NCBI GenBank assembly: GCA_021806005.1
Contig: JAJZDM010000026.1
Span: 1-39,275, forward strand
DNA: 39,275 nucleotides
DNA from: Acidobacteriota bacterium
GTDB lineage: Bacteria; Acidobacteriota; Terriglobia; Terriglobales; Acidobacteriaceae
Direction of reading: 5' to 3'
Position 1 is the first letter of the stretch; each line of letters begins with the position of its first letter. Both the position numbers and the translations under genes were made by a program. Shown here piece after piece: positions 8,171 through 18,666 of this stretch. The notes beneath the pieces were generated by a model. The model searched no databases, was not told the DNA's origin, and saw only the letters and a program-made list of their open reading frames with translations.

Positions 8171-9694
8171 TCAATAACGTCTATGTTGGTCGGCGGAGGA
8201 ATAGACGTTGGTCGGTGTCGGTTTGATGGGGTTGAACTGGCTGGCCAACTCTGGAGTCGAGTGCAGATCGGCGGGATTCACATCCTTTGCCTTGGCCACC
8301 TCAACGCCAAATACATAACTGGGGCCAAACATATTGCTGGTAAAGATCACCATCTTCTCATCCGGCGTGATGTGAACATTGGGCTCCAGACGATAGTTGT
8401 GGCGGGCCATGTTGACCAGGTGCTCAGCGTTGAAGATGCCGGGCTGCCAAAACTCTTTTTCGTTGATCGCTCCATCCAACGGAATCATGTGTGCGTGAAA
8501 TAACTCGATCCACTCGCCGTCCTTCGCATGCGCCACCTGCCCCGGATCGCCTCCGTCGCCCACAAAGAAACTGCGATCGGTGGTCGCGTTGAAGTGGATG
8601 GACCAGTCATCCCTCGTCATGTGATAGGCGACGCGCTGGCCTTTGAGCAGGTCATACCCGGCCAGATAAAAGACCTGGCCTTTGGGATACTGCCAGTCAT
8701 ACCAGAGCGTCTCGCCGTCCGGACCCCAGAACTCATGGCCGGCGATCTCCATCGCCATGGTTCGCTTGTGCATCAGCGTGTTGTGCGTGGCATCCGTGTG
8801 GATGGTCCAGATGCGGTCTACCTTTTGCCACATGCCTTCATGGCAGTACATCAGCAACTGCGGGTCAGCGGGCGAAAAGAGCAGATGGTTGATCCAGTCA
8901 GTGGAGTGCAGCAGGACTGTCTTCTTACCGTTATCCGGGCCAGGACGGAGATCTACCGTATATAGCTCAAGCGGTATACGCGCCGCCAGACGGCGTTCCA
9001 TCATCTCTCCCTTGGCCTGACGTGCGGTGAGGCCGCCGCCGACCTGCGGGCGCTGCGCCCCGGGACCGAAACCGGGCTTCGTCCCAGGGTCGGCTCCAAC
9101 CTCCATGGTGCCCGCGCCCAGCGTCTCATCCGCGTTGACCGTGATGATGCTCTCACCCGGCGCCAACGTCAGAAGACGCGTCACCTTGCCGCTGTACATA
9201 TCCGCCTTATAAAGAACATTCACCTGGGCAACAGGATCGTACTTCGTAAAAAATACGCTCGGCGTCTTGTGCCCAGCCACGATGGGGTGCACCCCGGATC
9301 GGAGGCGCGCCATCGGACGGCTCCCTCCCTCGACGCGCAGCGGAGGGTTGGGCACCAGCAACCGGCTCTTCAGCGTCGTCAGATCCAGGACATGGATGCC
9401 ATCCGGAGCCATGTACTCCATCAGCCTCCCATCCGGACTGAATGGGTTCACATTGAAGTAGCTCGCCCCGGATCCCGGCTCATCGCTCAACCGAAAGATG
9501 CGATGTCCGGTGTCCTTGTCCACCCAGGTTCTGGGCAGGTCCTGTGACGGTCGAGGAAGGCTCGTCGAAGCGCTCCTGGTTTCGGTCAGAGAAGCGGGTG
9601 TCTGACCGTTGGCGCCCCATACGATCCAAAGGGAGACGCAGACCAGAGGGGATACTTTCCAGTTGAGCAATTTCAAAAGAGAAATACCTTCCAT
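8171..9694 (-). CDS. Oligogalacturonate lyase-like protein (PL22 type), exported
   Basis: Predicted to split unsaturated pectin-derived oligogalacturonates by beta-elimination. The 507-residue product starts with a signal-peptide-like segment (VSPLVCVSLWIVWGANGQ, cut near residue 30), so it is probably periplasmic or secreted, whereas classical Ogl enzymes are cytoplasmic. The body is a beta-propeller with repeated SPDG/TPDEK turns. The central blades DWINHLLFSPADP, CHEGMWQKVDRIWTI and AGHEFWGPDGETLWYDW carry the conserved His and Glu residues expected around the metal site. EPNVHITPDEKMVIFTSNM closes the propeller. No other pectin gene is adjacent. The start is supported by a promoter-like TTGAAC/TAAAAT pair just upstream, and no Shine-Dalgarno is present. 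Confidence 0.82.
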   Translation of the reverse strand: MEGISLLKLLNWKVSPLVCVSLWIVWGANGQTPASLTETRSASTSLPRPSQDLPRTWVDKDTGHRIFRLSDEPGSGASYFNVNPFSPDGRLMEYMAPDGIHVLDLTTLKSRLLVPNPPLRVEGGSRPMARLRSGVHPIVAGHKTPSVFFTKYDPVAQVNVLYKADMYSGKVTRLLTLAPGESIITVNADETLGAGTMEVGADPGTKPGFGPGAQRPQVGGGLTARQAKGEMMERRLAARIPLELYTVDLRPGPDNGKKTVLLHSTDWINHLLFSPADPQLLMYCHEGMWQKVDRIWTIHTDATHNTLMHKRTMAMEIAGHEFWGPDGETLWYDWQYPKGQVFYLAGYDLLKGQRVAYHMTRDDWSIHFNATTDRSFFVGDGGDPGQVAHAKDGEWIELFHAHMIPLDGAINEKEFWQPGIFNAEHLVNMARHNYRLEPNVHITPDEKMVIFTSNMFGPSYVFGVEVAKAKDVNPADLHSTPELASQFNPIKPTPTNVYSSADQHRRY

Positions 9695-9700
9695 ATTGGG

Positions 9701-9727
9701 ATTTTAGCCTGAGCAATTGACGTTCAA
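9701..9727 (-). promoter_or_regulatory. Promoter of the oligogalacturonate lyase gene, leaderless type
   Basis: On the minus strand TTGAAC (9722-9727), a 15-nt spacer and TAAAAT (9701-9706) end 6 nt before the ATG at 9694. The 6-nt gap CCCAAT leaves no room for a ribosome binding site, so the transcript would start at the ATG. This is the best-formed of the leaderless-type promoters in the window. Confidence 0.55.
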
Positions 9728-10390
9728 CTGCTTCGGCTTGGTCGGGCGGCACGCAGAATTTCTGTGGAAAACTCGTCTCTGATTGCGAGGAGGCGGAAAC
9801 GTGACGGTACAGACCATGGCCATACAAGAACATTTGCCTGCAGCACGCGTTCATCATCCTTGGCCCGCAGGTCCTGACAGAGCAACCTGCATGCCATCCT
9901 CGCGGATGCGGGGAGTTCTCCACCGTCTTGTCTCAGGATGTTACAAATCGTCGACACCCAGCCAACGCTGTTAGCCAGAAGATACTCCGCAGGCCAGGAA
10001 GCAAGAAGATGTGCCCTCAGGTTGCCTAAGAGTTGCTGCTGGCCCGAAAAGAAACCCATCGTTCGCTGTGACCGTTCCACAGACAAAGAAACAAATACAC
10101 GAGCAACCGCCGCGTCTTGATCACGAGCTTTATTGGTAGCATACGGAGAGGGTGCCACGAGAGACGGATGCAGCGGCAACGGGTGCGCTGTTCTATGCGG
10201 CAATACCTTATCAAGGTTAAAGGCTCAGGCGCTCCACCGGCAGAAGCAGGAAGATACCCCGCCTTCAACCAGAACCATCACGAGTTTTAGACCTGCTTGC
10301 ATCCAGCCTTTTACGGTGAGGTTGCAATCGAGATGAGTTTCCGGTGGAAACCAGCCGCAGGAAACCAATTTCTAAGGAGACCCAGAAGAT
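9707..10390. other. Gene-poor divergent intergenic region
   Basis: About 690 bp lie between the divergent lyase and PAP2 genes. The longest open frame (9724-10203, minus) gives a compositionally odd protein with no motif, and I do not believe it is a gene. The left end holds the lyase promoter; the right end holds the PAP2 ribosome binding site (AAGGAG). Nothing else was recognised. Confidence 0.5.
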
Positions 10391-11353
10391 ATGAAGTTTC
10401 GGACGCGCCCGCTCGCGGGCCTCGCCATCGCACTCTCAGGTCTGTTCGCCTGCACCGGCCACGCGCAGAGTAACACCCCTGGAGGAGATGCTCCGCTGCC
10501 GACGCAAAGTGTCGGCGGACAGACGGAGGCGCAGCCCGTCCAGAATACGACTGACCCTTCCGATACCCAGCCCATCTGTGGCGTGCTGCACATCGCCCGA
10601 TGCCTGGAAGATCTCGGATCCGACGAGAAGGGCGTATTCACCAGCCCCTTTCGAATTCAGCTTAAGGACGCCTATTGGTTGCTGCCGCTTGGAGCTGCGA
10701 CAGGACTGGCCATTGCCTACGACGCGGAGGCATCCAAAACTCTCGGAGTGGATCCCAATCGAACCCGGATCGCCGACGACATCGCCAACTTCGGCTCTTA
10801 CTACGCCACCGGTGCGGAGGGCGGAGGAGTCTACTTTCTGGGCCTGGCACGGAAGGATCCAAAGCTCGCTGAGACGGGACGCCTTGGCGTAGAGGCCATC
10901 CTGGCCGCTGGAACCATGACCGCAGTGATCAAGATGACCACTAACCGGCAACGGCCGCTGCAGGGAAATCAACAGGGAGATTTCTGGGCGGATGGAACGC
11001 AGCATTGGGAGTTTGACTCATCGTTCCCCTCCGACCATGCAACCTCCAGCATGGCCCTGGCTCGTGTCTTTGCCGGTGAGTACCCGCATTGGTACGTCGC
11101 CGTTCCAGCCTATGGCTTTGCCGAAACCATCAGCATCTCTCGTCTGCTTGCCAATCAGCACTTTCCGTCAGACGTCATCGTCGGCCAGGCCATCGGCTTT
11201 CTTACCGGCGGCTATGTTCTTCACCATCACGCCCTCTATTGCTGCGGGCGGCGGAGATCTTTACCCAGCCGGATTCTGAGCTCGGTTCACCCCATTGCAA
11301 ACGCGCGGGCACAAGCGGTCGGCGTGGCCATGCAGATCCCCCTCGGCCAGTAA
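10391..11353 (+). CDS. PAP2-superfamily phosphatase, exported or membrane-associated
   Basis: Acid-phosphatase/lipid-phosphatase fold that removes phosphate from lipids (such as undecaprenyl diphosphate or phosphatidate) or small molecules outside the cytoplasm. It has 320 residues. A signal peptide ends near the SGLFACTGHAQ segment (~residue 26), then a Thr/Pro/Gln-rich linker, then the catalytic core. The three PAP2 motifs are present: K181-x6-RP (KMTTNRQRP), PSDH at 213-216 (the usual PSGH with Asp in place of Gly), and SR-x5-H257-FPSD261. The ATG has AAGGAG upstream. It stands alone, with a convergent LysR gene behind it. The substrate cannot be told. Confidence 0.88.
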   Translation: MKFRTRPLAGLAIALSGLFACTGHAQSNTPGGDAPLPTQSVGGQTEAQPVQNTTDPSDTQPICGVLHIARCLEDLGSDEKGVFTSPFRIQLKDAYWLLPLGAATGLAIAYDAEASKTLGVDPNRTRIADDIANFGSYYATGAEGGGVYFLGLARKDPKLAETGRLGVEAILAAGTMTAVIKMTTNRQRPLQGNQQGDFWADGTQHWEFDSSFPSDHATSSMALARVFAGEYPHWYVAVPAYGFAETISISRLLANQHFPSDVIVGQAIGFLTGGYVLHHHALYCCGRRRSLPSRILSSVHPIANARAQAVGVAMQIPLGQ

Positions 11354-11411
11354 ATCCCTCCGGATACGACCTTGAGCTGACCGACTCTTTCCATCTGCAG
11401 AAGTGCGCGTA

Positions 11412-12293
11412 CTAACTGAGACGGAGACACTCGATAAGTGCGGCCAGCGCGGCAGGCTGGTTGCGGCGGCTCGGATAGTACAGGAAGTAACCCGGAAAGG
11501 ATGGACACCAATCCTTCAGGATCTGGATCAGGCGACCCTTCGCGATCAACTCCTGAAGGCTCTCTTCCATCGCAGTTCCGATTCCCATCCCATCGAGAAC
11601 CGCCTGGATGACGAACTCCGGATCATCGAAGGATGCAGGCCCCTGGGGGCTGACCGTCAGCGATTTGCGGCCCTTCTCAAACTCCCAGCGATAGAGTCCT
11701 CTGGAAAAGCGAAAACCGATGCAGGAGTGATTCTTCAGGTCCTGCGGGTGTCTCGGAATGCCATTTGACTCGAAGTACTTCGGGGATCCGACGACGGCCA
11801 GGCGAAGCTCATGGGTTACCCGGACCGCGATCATCTCCCGCTGGATGAACTCTCCCAGTTGCACGCCTGCATCGTACTCCCCCGCGATCAGGTCCACGGG
11901 GTCATTGGAAGAGGTTACCTCCAGCACAATCTCCGGGTAACGGCGGACAAAATCGGCCAGCCTGGGCAGGAGCACCATCTTGGTCGCCGTTCGGGGGATG
12001 ATGAGCCGTATCCGACCCGAGGGAGTCTCTCTCTGCTGCCGGGTGTCTGCAAGAGCCTGTTCGATTCGCTCCAGAGCCGGAGCCAGTTCCCGGAGCAGCG
12101 ACAAGCCAGAGGATGTCGGCGCGACGCTCCGCGTCGTTCGTGCGAGCAACTGAAGCCCAAGCCTCTTCTCCAGCCCTCGCATGGAGTGGCTGAGTGCAGA
12201 CTGAGATATCCCCAGACGAGCCGCGGCGCGCGTAAAGCTGCGCTCTTCGGCCACGATGGCAAATGCAGACAGATCGCCAAGATCATTTCTCAT
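11412..12293 (-). CDS. LysR-family transcriptional regulator
   Basis: A 293-residue one-component regulator. The N-terminal winged helix-turn-helix is clear: SFTRAAARLGISQSALSHSM at ~19-38, then the GLEKRLGLQLLARTTRSVAPT wing. A linker helix leads to a two-lobed effector domain (RIRLIIPRTA to the end), as in the family. It is divergent from the aldo/keto reductase across 112 bp, the classic arrangement for a LysR protein controlling its neighbour, so that reductase is the likely target and a carbonyl compound a possible inducer (inference). The intergenic region contains TAGTCT at 12338-12343 and its inverse AGACTA at 12361-12366, a possible binding site. The start lacks a Shine-Dalgarno but has TAAAAT 9 nt upstream. 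Confidence 0.92.
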   Translation of the reverse strand: MRNDLGDLSAFAIVAEERSFTRAAARLGISQSALSHSMRGLEKRLGLQLLARTTRSVAPTSSGLSLLRELAPALERIEQALADTRQQRETPSGRIRLIIPRTATKMVLLPRLADFVRRYPEIVLEVTSSNDPVDLIAGEYDAGVQLGEFIQREMIAVRVTHELRLAVVGSPKYFESNGIPRHPQDLKNHSCIGFRFSRGLYRWEFEKGRKSLTVSPQGPASFDDPEFVIQAVLDGMGIGTAMEESLQELIAKGRLIQILKDWCPSFPGYFLYYPSRRNQPAALAALIECLRLS

Positions 12294-12302
12294 GATTCAT
12301 GC

Positions 12303-12308
12303 ATTTTA
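12303..12308 (-). promoter_or_regulatory. -10-like box TAAAAT of the lysR gene
   Basis: TAAAAT ends 9 nt before the ATG at 12293, with no purine-rich ribosome binding site between, so a leaderless or near-leaderless mRNA is likely. T-rich sequence (TTTTGTTC) lies upstream where a -35 would be. Confidence 0.45.
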
Positions 12309-12339
12309 GTCATAACCCTATGAACAAAACACTATCTAG

Positions 12340-13401
<1,062 letters not shown>

Positions 13402-13712
13402 CGCAAGCAAGTTGGGCGTATTCCGGGAAGATAGCGCAGATGTTCCAGTGCGCCGGAGCGTCCAACAACAGCGGATCATGGCCTGAGATGGCTGGGATGC
13501 GTACCTCCATGCGATCGAAGAACAGCCGATTGAAGGCGCATCCCTAACCAAATTCGATCCCGCGATATCGCCGCGACGATTAACCCTCGACACAGATCCA
13601 TAAGCGACTTGCGGCAGTCGGGACTGAGCAATCGCGGAGCGGCCTGTTTGGAACGTGACTGCCTCCTCATCGCCTGCGTGCAGTCAGCGCGGCGCCACGT
13701 CCCGGCCCACCA
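13402..13712. other. Convergent intergenic region, no gene seen
   Basis: About 310 bp lie between the aldo/keto reductase and the convergent lyase-superfamily gene. Open frames are short and overlap the flanking genes out of frame. No hairpin with a T-run was picked out. Confidence 0.45.
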
Positions 13713-14603
13713 TCAGCGTCCGGGTGAGACCAACTCTGTTTCATCGCACTCGATGGGTCGCAGCCCGTCCCACTCCTCGGAACCGAGTCTCTTGAAGATA
13801 TCCCTGGGGGAGATGCTGCCCTTCAAGTGCAACGGCTCGCGAGAGGTGCGCACGGTACTCAGCACGGAGTCGTAAGCGGTGATAGCTGCGCTCAACAGAA
13901 CGTCCGACAGCAGCACCATCCGGTAGCCAAAGTCGCGCACGGCAGGGAGCGAAAGCAGCGGACTCTTTCCGCCCAGCAGGACGTTCAAGACACACGGCCC
14001 GTGAACGCGCCGCGGAACCTGCTCCAACTCTGCCATCGATTCCGGCGCCTCCACCAGGGCCAGATCTGCACCGACCGCAAGAGCTTCATTGGCGCGCCAC
14101 ACCGCCTCTTCAAAGCCCAGCACAGCGTTGGAGTCGGTACGCGCGATGATGATAAAGTCTTCATTCTGCCTGGCCTTGACCGCAGCCCGAATCTTGCTGA
14201 CAAACGCCTTCCGCGGAATCACCTGCTTGCCATCCAGGTGCCCGCATTTCTTGGGAAACACCTGATCTTCGATATGGATCCCCGCGGCGCCGCTGCGCTC
14301 GAACTCACGCACGGTACGAGTCATATTCAGTTCATTCCCGTAGCCTGTATCGGCATCTGCAATGACGGGAATGCCCGTCGCGGCCGACATTGCGGCCGCA
14401 TTGGCCACCATCTCGGACATGGTAGCCAACCCGTAGTCCGGCAACCCCAGCCTGCTTGCAGAGGTTCCCATTCCGGTCATGTAGATGGCCGAAAAACCAG
14501 CCAGTTCCGCTGCCTTTGCTGAAAGACAGTCATAAGCTCCGGGCGCTACGATGAAGTCACCCGCCTGGAGTTGGCTACGAAGCCCGCTGCTAGAATTCAT
14601 CAT
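13713..14603 (-). CDS. Isocitrate lyase/PEP mutase superfamily protein (2-methylisocitrate lyase-like)
   Basis: A TIM-barrel enzyme that breaks or forms C-C (rarely C-P) bonds next to a carboxylate, using Mg. The 296-residue protein shows APGAYDCLSAK, the metal-binding DADTGYGN at ~83-90, the mobile-loop signature KKCGH at ~118-122, and IIARTDSN. The KKCGH motif, with the catalytic Cys, points to a lyase of the methylisocitrate/dimethylmalate/oxaloacetate-decarboxylase type rather than a PEP mutase. The start at ATG 14603 (a second ATG follows at 14600) has AAGGAG upstream; the frame is open to 14729 but without signals. No prpC/prpD neighbours are present, so a propionate role is not supported by context. 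The true substrate is open. Confidence 0.88.
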   Translation of the reverse strand: MMNSSSGLRSQLQAGDFIVAPGAYDCLSAKAAELAGFSAIYMTGMGTSASRLGLPDYGLATMSEMVANAAAMSAATGIPVIADADTGYGNELNMTRTVREFERSGAAGIHIEDQVFPKKCGHLDGKQVIPRKAFVSKIRAAVKARQNEDFIIIARTDSNAVLGFEEAVWRANEALAVGADLALVEAPESMAELEQVPRRVHGPCVLNVLLGGKSPLLSLPAVRDFGYRMVLLSDVLLSAAITAYDSVLSTVRTSREPLHLKGSISPRDIFKRLGSEEWDGLRPIECDETELVSPGR

Positions 14604-15465
14604 CAAATCTCCTTGGTGTTCAGTAGAAGTGCGGTCCCATCCAGACCTTCGAAGCGATGCACGGACCGTGCGCCGGGCTGCGCCGGAAGTTCGCGCGATG
14701 CCCGATTCTTCAACCGCAATCGTCCTCATATCGTCACTCGGGGGAGATGCGAATTGATGGACTTGCGGACGCCACTCCTCCTTTCAGGTGGAAAGACGAT
14801 GGGACTTGAGAAAAGTTACAGCTTGCGCGACATAAAATTTCACTATCGCTGGTCGACCAATTTGTTCTGCTGAAGATGAACACAGATTCATCGTTTTAAT
14901 TCCTGGCAGCATCGGATGCTGCGGATTCCTGATCTATCTCAATCCATTGAACAGATCTTTCACGCACCAGCGATGATGCCACAACCTGCATGCCGCGCGC
15001 TTCTTCTCTCACGACTGCTGCGTCGTCCATTGTCGTTGTGCAATACGTAGACCCTAACGTAAATCGATCTTACTGCTCGTTACGGAGTTTTACACCTGCC
15101 ACTCAGGCTTTATCCAATCGAAGATGAACAGCAATTCATCTTCGGCCCTTTGTAACTGTACCTATCACAGGGGCCTGCCCCATCTCATGCAATCGAAGCC
15201 ATCTTCCATTCGCCGGCAGCGACCCAGTCGGATGACATCACCTGCATGCGACGTGGCTACTCAAATCTGTTGTATCGCGCGCGCTTGGGCTGCGAGACGT
15301 GCGTGGTCATGTTGAACGAGCTTACTACCGTGAAAGATCCTGCATGCTCCAAGCGTGTTCTACGCTCATCCAGATGCGGCATGCGTGTCCTTGCAGTTGT
15401 TATTCCGGCACACGGCCCCATCAACCCGAAGCACCCATCTCCCAGAGCCAGTTCTCAAAAGAATA
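14604..15465. other. Gene-free region with two related hairpins
   Basis: About 860 bp lie between two minus-strand genes. Short frames have no start signals and no recognisable product. Two related stem-loops sharing GAAGATGAAC are present: GATGAA/TTCATC around a 6-nt loop at 14875-14892, and a longer one at 15119-15144. The stretch may be a decayed gene or a long leader; nothing else was seen. Confidence 0.45.
15119..15144. repeat. 10-bp inverted repeat CGAAGATGAA/TTCATCTTCG
   Basis: Arms 15119-15128 and 15135-15144 are exact reverse complements around CAGCAA. A degenerate relative of the same hairpin lies 245 bp to the left (14875-14892). It could be an operator, a processed small-RNA stem or a repeat remnant. 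Confidence 0.4.
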
Positions 15466-15493
15466 GGGGATGCGGTCAGACGACCGCATCCCC
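15466..15493 (-). terminator. Rho-independent terminator of the TonB-receptor gene
   Basis: The 12-bp perfect stem GGGGATGCGGTC/GACCGCATCCCC around the 4-nt loop AGAC is followed on the minus strand by TATTCTTTTGAG. It begins 16 bp after the receptor stop codon. This is a canonical intrinsic terminator. Confidence 0.85.
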
Positions 15494-15509
15494 ATTTCAG
15501 TTTCAGAAT

Positions 15510-18149
15510 CTATTTTTTGCCGATGTTGATGGAGACGATGTACTCCCGCGGCGCACCTGGGTCTGCCAGTGTGTATCCGCCAAAGCTCGTGCCGAAGTAA
15601 CCACCGCTGGTAATGTAGGCCGTGGGGTTGTACTCCCGGTTCAGCAGGTTCTCCACGCCCAGTGACAACTGCAGCGGGATCCCGCGGCCTCTCTCCATGT
15701 GGAAGATCTGCCCGACGCTGCCCAGCGTGCCATCCATGTTGAAGTTCACAACACCGTAGCCCGGCATGGTCTGCTCGGTCGGCGCTGCCGTCAGGTTGCT
15801 GAAGAGATATCTCTGGCCCACGTACTGCCACCAAAGCCCAGGGGTCAACTTCATATTCCTGTTGGCGGACTCCCAGGACGACGTCAATCCGAGGTTTGTA
15901 CTGTAGCGTGGCGTGTTGGAGATCGGGTAACTGCCGTAGTTCAACGCGGAGCCACTGGGAATATAGGACAGGAAATAGTCGTGCTGGATGATGCCGTTGC
16001 CGTGCACCTGCAGGAGTCGTCCTGGCGACTCATCAAAGTTGAAGGAGACGCCGTTATAGACACTTGAAGCCAACGCAATCGTCGCCGGTGTGCTCTGCTG
16101 CGCCACCTGCGTCACAACGTTCACATTGCTCAGCTTGTCGTGGAAGTACGTTGCGTCCAGCGAACAGGTGCCGAGGAAGGCAAACGGGCATCTGGTCGCC
16201 AGAAATCCAAACTCGCGGTTGTCGCTCTTCACCGCCTTGAGAAGACCGATGTTCACACCCTTGGTCGCCTGATTGGCGCCAAAGGCTGAGTCGGTCGGGT
16301 TCTCATACGTCACAGCGTAGTTGCCATGCAGCGTGAACCACTTCAGCACGCGGAACTGCGCACCCACGGACGGGGACTGTTGCGAGAAGTTCTTGCTCGC
16401 GTCCGGTGCCTGCTCCGGATCGTTACTCGGCAGACCCAGCGGAAACTTGGTGAGCCCGGTGTTGAAGTACTGCGTGCGGAAGAGCTGCTCGGCGACGCCA
16501 GGAGTGATCATCAGACGTTGATGAAACAGGTCTATGCGATCCTGCAGGAACAGGAATCCGTAGTCGTTGTAGAGATGGTCTGCGTTGAAGAATGCAGGCA
16601 CCTCCTTCGACGTTCCCTGCGCTGGATTGAACAGCGCCACGGGATTCTGATACTCCTGATGAATCCAGTAGCCACCCACCGTAAACAGATTATGCGAGGC
16701 CTGAATATCAGCCGATGACTGCGAACCGACGGCATTCGACTCAGGATCATACCACTCGTGCCCAACCGTGTAATTCGGTCCGTAATAGTTGACCACCCTG
16801 TTATGCAGGCGATACCCATGCCGGTACCACTCCGAGTTATGCATCGTAATCCGCGGCGAGAGTTGGACCTCCAACTTGGTATACACAATGTCGCTCTGGG
16901 TCTTGATCTGTTTGAACCAGGTATCCTCGGCGAGCGAAGAGTAGAAACCACTGGTCTGCTCGCTGTAATACACCGCATTGGCGGGTACGGCTGTTCCTGG
17001 CTGCGAATCCGGCCCATATAACCCTGTGGTTGTCACTGCGTCGCCATAATTATTGTTATAGGCAGGAGTAATGGGGGTAATCGGAAGAAAGTTTGGACGA
17101 AACTCCGTATTTCTCCCATGGTAGTAACCAATGCTAAAGCTTCCGCGGTCAAAGAACCGCTCTACCTTGGCCAGAGATGCATAGCCGGAGGAGGGCGCTG
17201 TGAAACCAGGAATCCCGGTCGTTCCTACACGAAAGGTATCGTTTGAGGCGTAGCCAAAGGCCAGCAATCCAGACCATCCCTTGTAGTTACCGCTGCGCGC
17301 CACAAAGTGCTCAATATACGTGTTGTAACTCCCGATGCTCACGCCGGCTTTAATATCCGGTCCAGGTGAGCTTTTGGGCTGGAATGGAAGATAGTCTACC
17401 GTCCCGCCGATGCTGTCAAACCAACGGTTGGAGGGAGCACCCGGACCATAGGTCACATCGATATTCGAGATCATATCCATGATCGGAATCTGGGTTGTCT
17501 GCCATTGTCCGTTGTTGGAGATCAGGTTGTTCATCGGAATCCCGTCAAATAGAAAGGTGACGCCGTTACGCAGCACGTCGCCGTTTACGCTCGACCATCC
17601 TGCCTTGATGCCGCGCACCACCACCTCGCTGCGCGCCGTCGGCGCCACGCCGCCGTATCCGTACACGTAGATGCCCGGCGCGGCGGTAAGCGCCTGTGCG
17701 GCGCTGCCAAAGGGTCCGGAGACACCTTCAATCTCCGCGTTGGAGATCGTCGCCTCGGTCACGGATGTCTCTGGAGATGCCTCCGCCGTCACCGTCACCG
17801 ATTCGTCCTTGGAAGCGATCACCATCGCCAGGTGAACAGGAAGCGTCTGCCCGGCGGCCAGATTGATTCCGTTCCTCGTAAGCACATCAAAACCGTTCAG
17901 GTCTGACGTCACGACGTAGCTACCAGGAGCAAGGTTGGAAGCTATAAATGCACCGCTCGCATCGCTCGTCACCGTAGTTACCGCTCTTGTGTCCAGATTG
18001 ATGATCGATACGGTTGCGCCGCCCAACGGCGTGCCCGATACCGAAGTCACCGTTCCCTGCAGAGTTGCCATACTCTGCGCATGCAGCATCCCTACCCCCA
18101 GCAGCAGGAAGATGGCACAAAGCCATCCCTGACCCATCCAACGTCGCAT
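15510..18149 (-). CDS. TonB-dependent outer-membrane receptor with carboxypeptidase-regulatory-like domain
   Basis: Outer-membrane active-transport channel energised by TonB/ExbBD. The 879-residue protein has a signal peptide (AIFLLLGVGMLHAQ, cut ~residue 25) and a beta-sandwich carboxypeptidase-regulatory-like domain at ~28-110 (LQGTVTSVSGTPLGGATVSI ... GSYVVTSDLNGF). The plug domain at ~125-240 has VVRGIKAG, FLFDGIPMNNL and VTYGPGAPSNRW, and the rest is an aromatic-rich beta-barrel ending ...YIVSINIGKK. It is shorter than the ~1,100-residue acidobacterial OmpA-like receptors. The start has GAGGT upstream. No TonB, ABC transporter or siderophore gene is adjacent, so the ligand is unknown; a sugar oligomer or iron chelate are both possible. 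Confidence 0.9.
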   Translation of the reverse strand: MRRWMGQGWLCAIFLLLGVGMLHAQSMATLQGTVTSVSGTPLGGATVSIINLDTRAVTTVTSDASGAFIASNLAPGSYVVTSDLNGFDVLTRNGINLAAGQTLPVHLAMVIASKDESVTVTAEASPETSVTEATISNAEIEGVSGPFGSAAQALTAAPGIYVYGYGGVAPTARSEVVVRGIKAGWSSVNGDVLRNGVTFLFDGIPMNNLISNNGQWQTTQIPIMDMISNIDVTYGPGAPSNRWFDSIGGTVDYLPFQPKSSPGPDIKAGVSIGSYNTYIEHFVARSGNYKGWSGLLAFGYASNDTFRVGTTGIPGFTAPSSGYASLAKVERFFDRGSFSIGYYHGRNTEFRPNFLPITPITPAYNNNYGDAVTTTGLYGPDSQPGTAVPANAVYYSEQTSGFYSSLAEDTWFKQIKTQSDIVYTKLEVQLSPRITMHNSEWYRHGYRLHNRVVNYYGPNYTVGHEWYDPESNAVGSQSSADIQASHNLFTVGGYWIHQEYQNPVALFNPAQGTSKEVPAFFNADHLYNDYGFLFLQDRIDLFHQRLMITPGVAEQLFRTQYFNTGLTKFPLGLPSNDPEQAPDASKNFSQQSPSVGAQFRVLKWFTLHGNYAVTYENPTDSAFGANQATKGVNIGLLKAVKSDNREFGFLATRCPFAFLGTCSLDATYFHDKLSNVNVVTQVAQQSTPATIALASSVYNGVSFNFDESPGRLLQVHGNGIIQHDYFLSYIPSGSALNYGSYPISNTPRYSTNLGLTSSWESANRNMKLTPGLWWQYVGQRYLFSNLTAAPTEQTMPGYGVVNFNMDGTLGSVGQIFHMERGRGIPLQLSLGVENLLNREYNPTAYITSGGYFGTSFGGYTLADPGAPREYIVSINIGKK

Positions 18150-18666
18150 CCGGTTACCTCAGAAGAATGAAAATCGACGCGCAGGACGGAAGTTATTTCT
18201 TGTCATTATCTCCGGCGCGCCCACTCTGAAGGTAGGGTTCATAAATTACAACCAGTTAACTAGCTGATAAAAACAATCAACATGCGATGACAATCCATTA
18301 ATCCAAGAGGATATCTTCCGTGGGTATCGATCTTCTGACTTCCAGGCAATCGAACTCGCGCATCGAATATGAAATCATCGTCACCTCCAGCTAGTACGCT
18401 CCTCCGCTGACGTGGGGGTCGCCAGAAGGAATGGAACCTCCCTGAATTCAAAACATGGTTCAGGAATCCACCCCGGAGAGTGTCTCGATGAGCGGATCAG
18501 GAGGCCGTTATCGGTCTCGATGGAGATGTGGGTAGACGTCGGGTACGCTTTGTTCTGCTCCACCTGGACCAGGCCACGCGTTGTTTGCGCGCGTCAGAAA
18601 CACGGGAGACAAACAGCGACCGTCTCTTGAGATTGTGAGTTCCGGATTATTCCTGTGGGTTGGCCA
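18150..18666. other. Upstream region of the TonB-receptor gene
   Basis: About 520 bp, partly AT-rich around 18238-18300 (relative to the GC-rich genes), where the receptor promoter probably lies. I looked for a cobalamin-type leader and saw no recognisable B12-box. No gene is supported. Confidence 0.45.

Noticed and set aside
9724-10203. 159-codon minus-strand frame between the lyase and PAP2 genes
   Set aside because: Product lacks motifs or a sensible composition, no start signal, and it would run through the lyase promoter.
13714-14603. Phosphoenolpyruvate mutase or phosphonate gene
   Set aside because: The KKCGH motif with the catalytic Cys and the absence of phosphonate genes favour a lyase.
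18150-18666. Possible cobalamin riboswitch before the TonB receptor
   Set aside because: No recognisable B12-box or conserved leader elements were seen.
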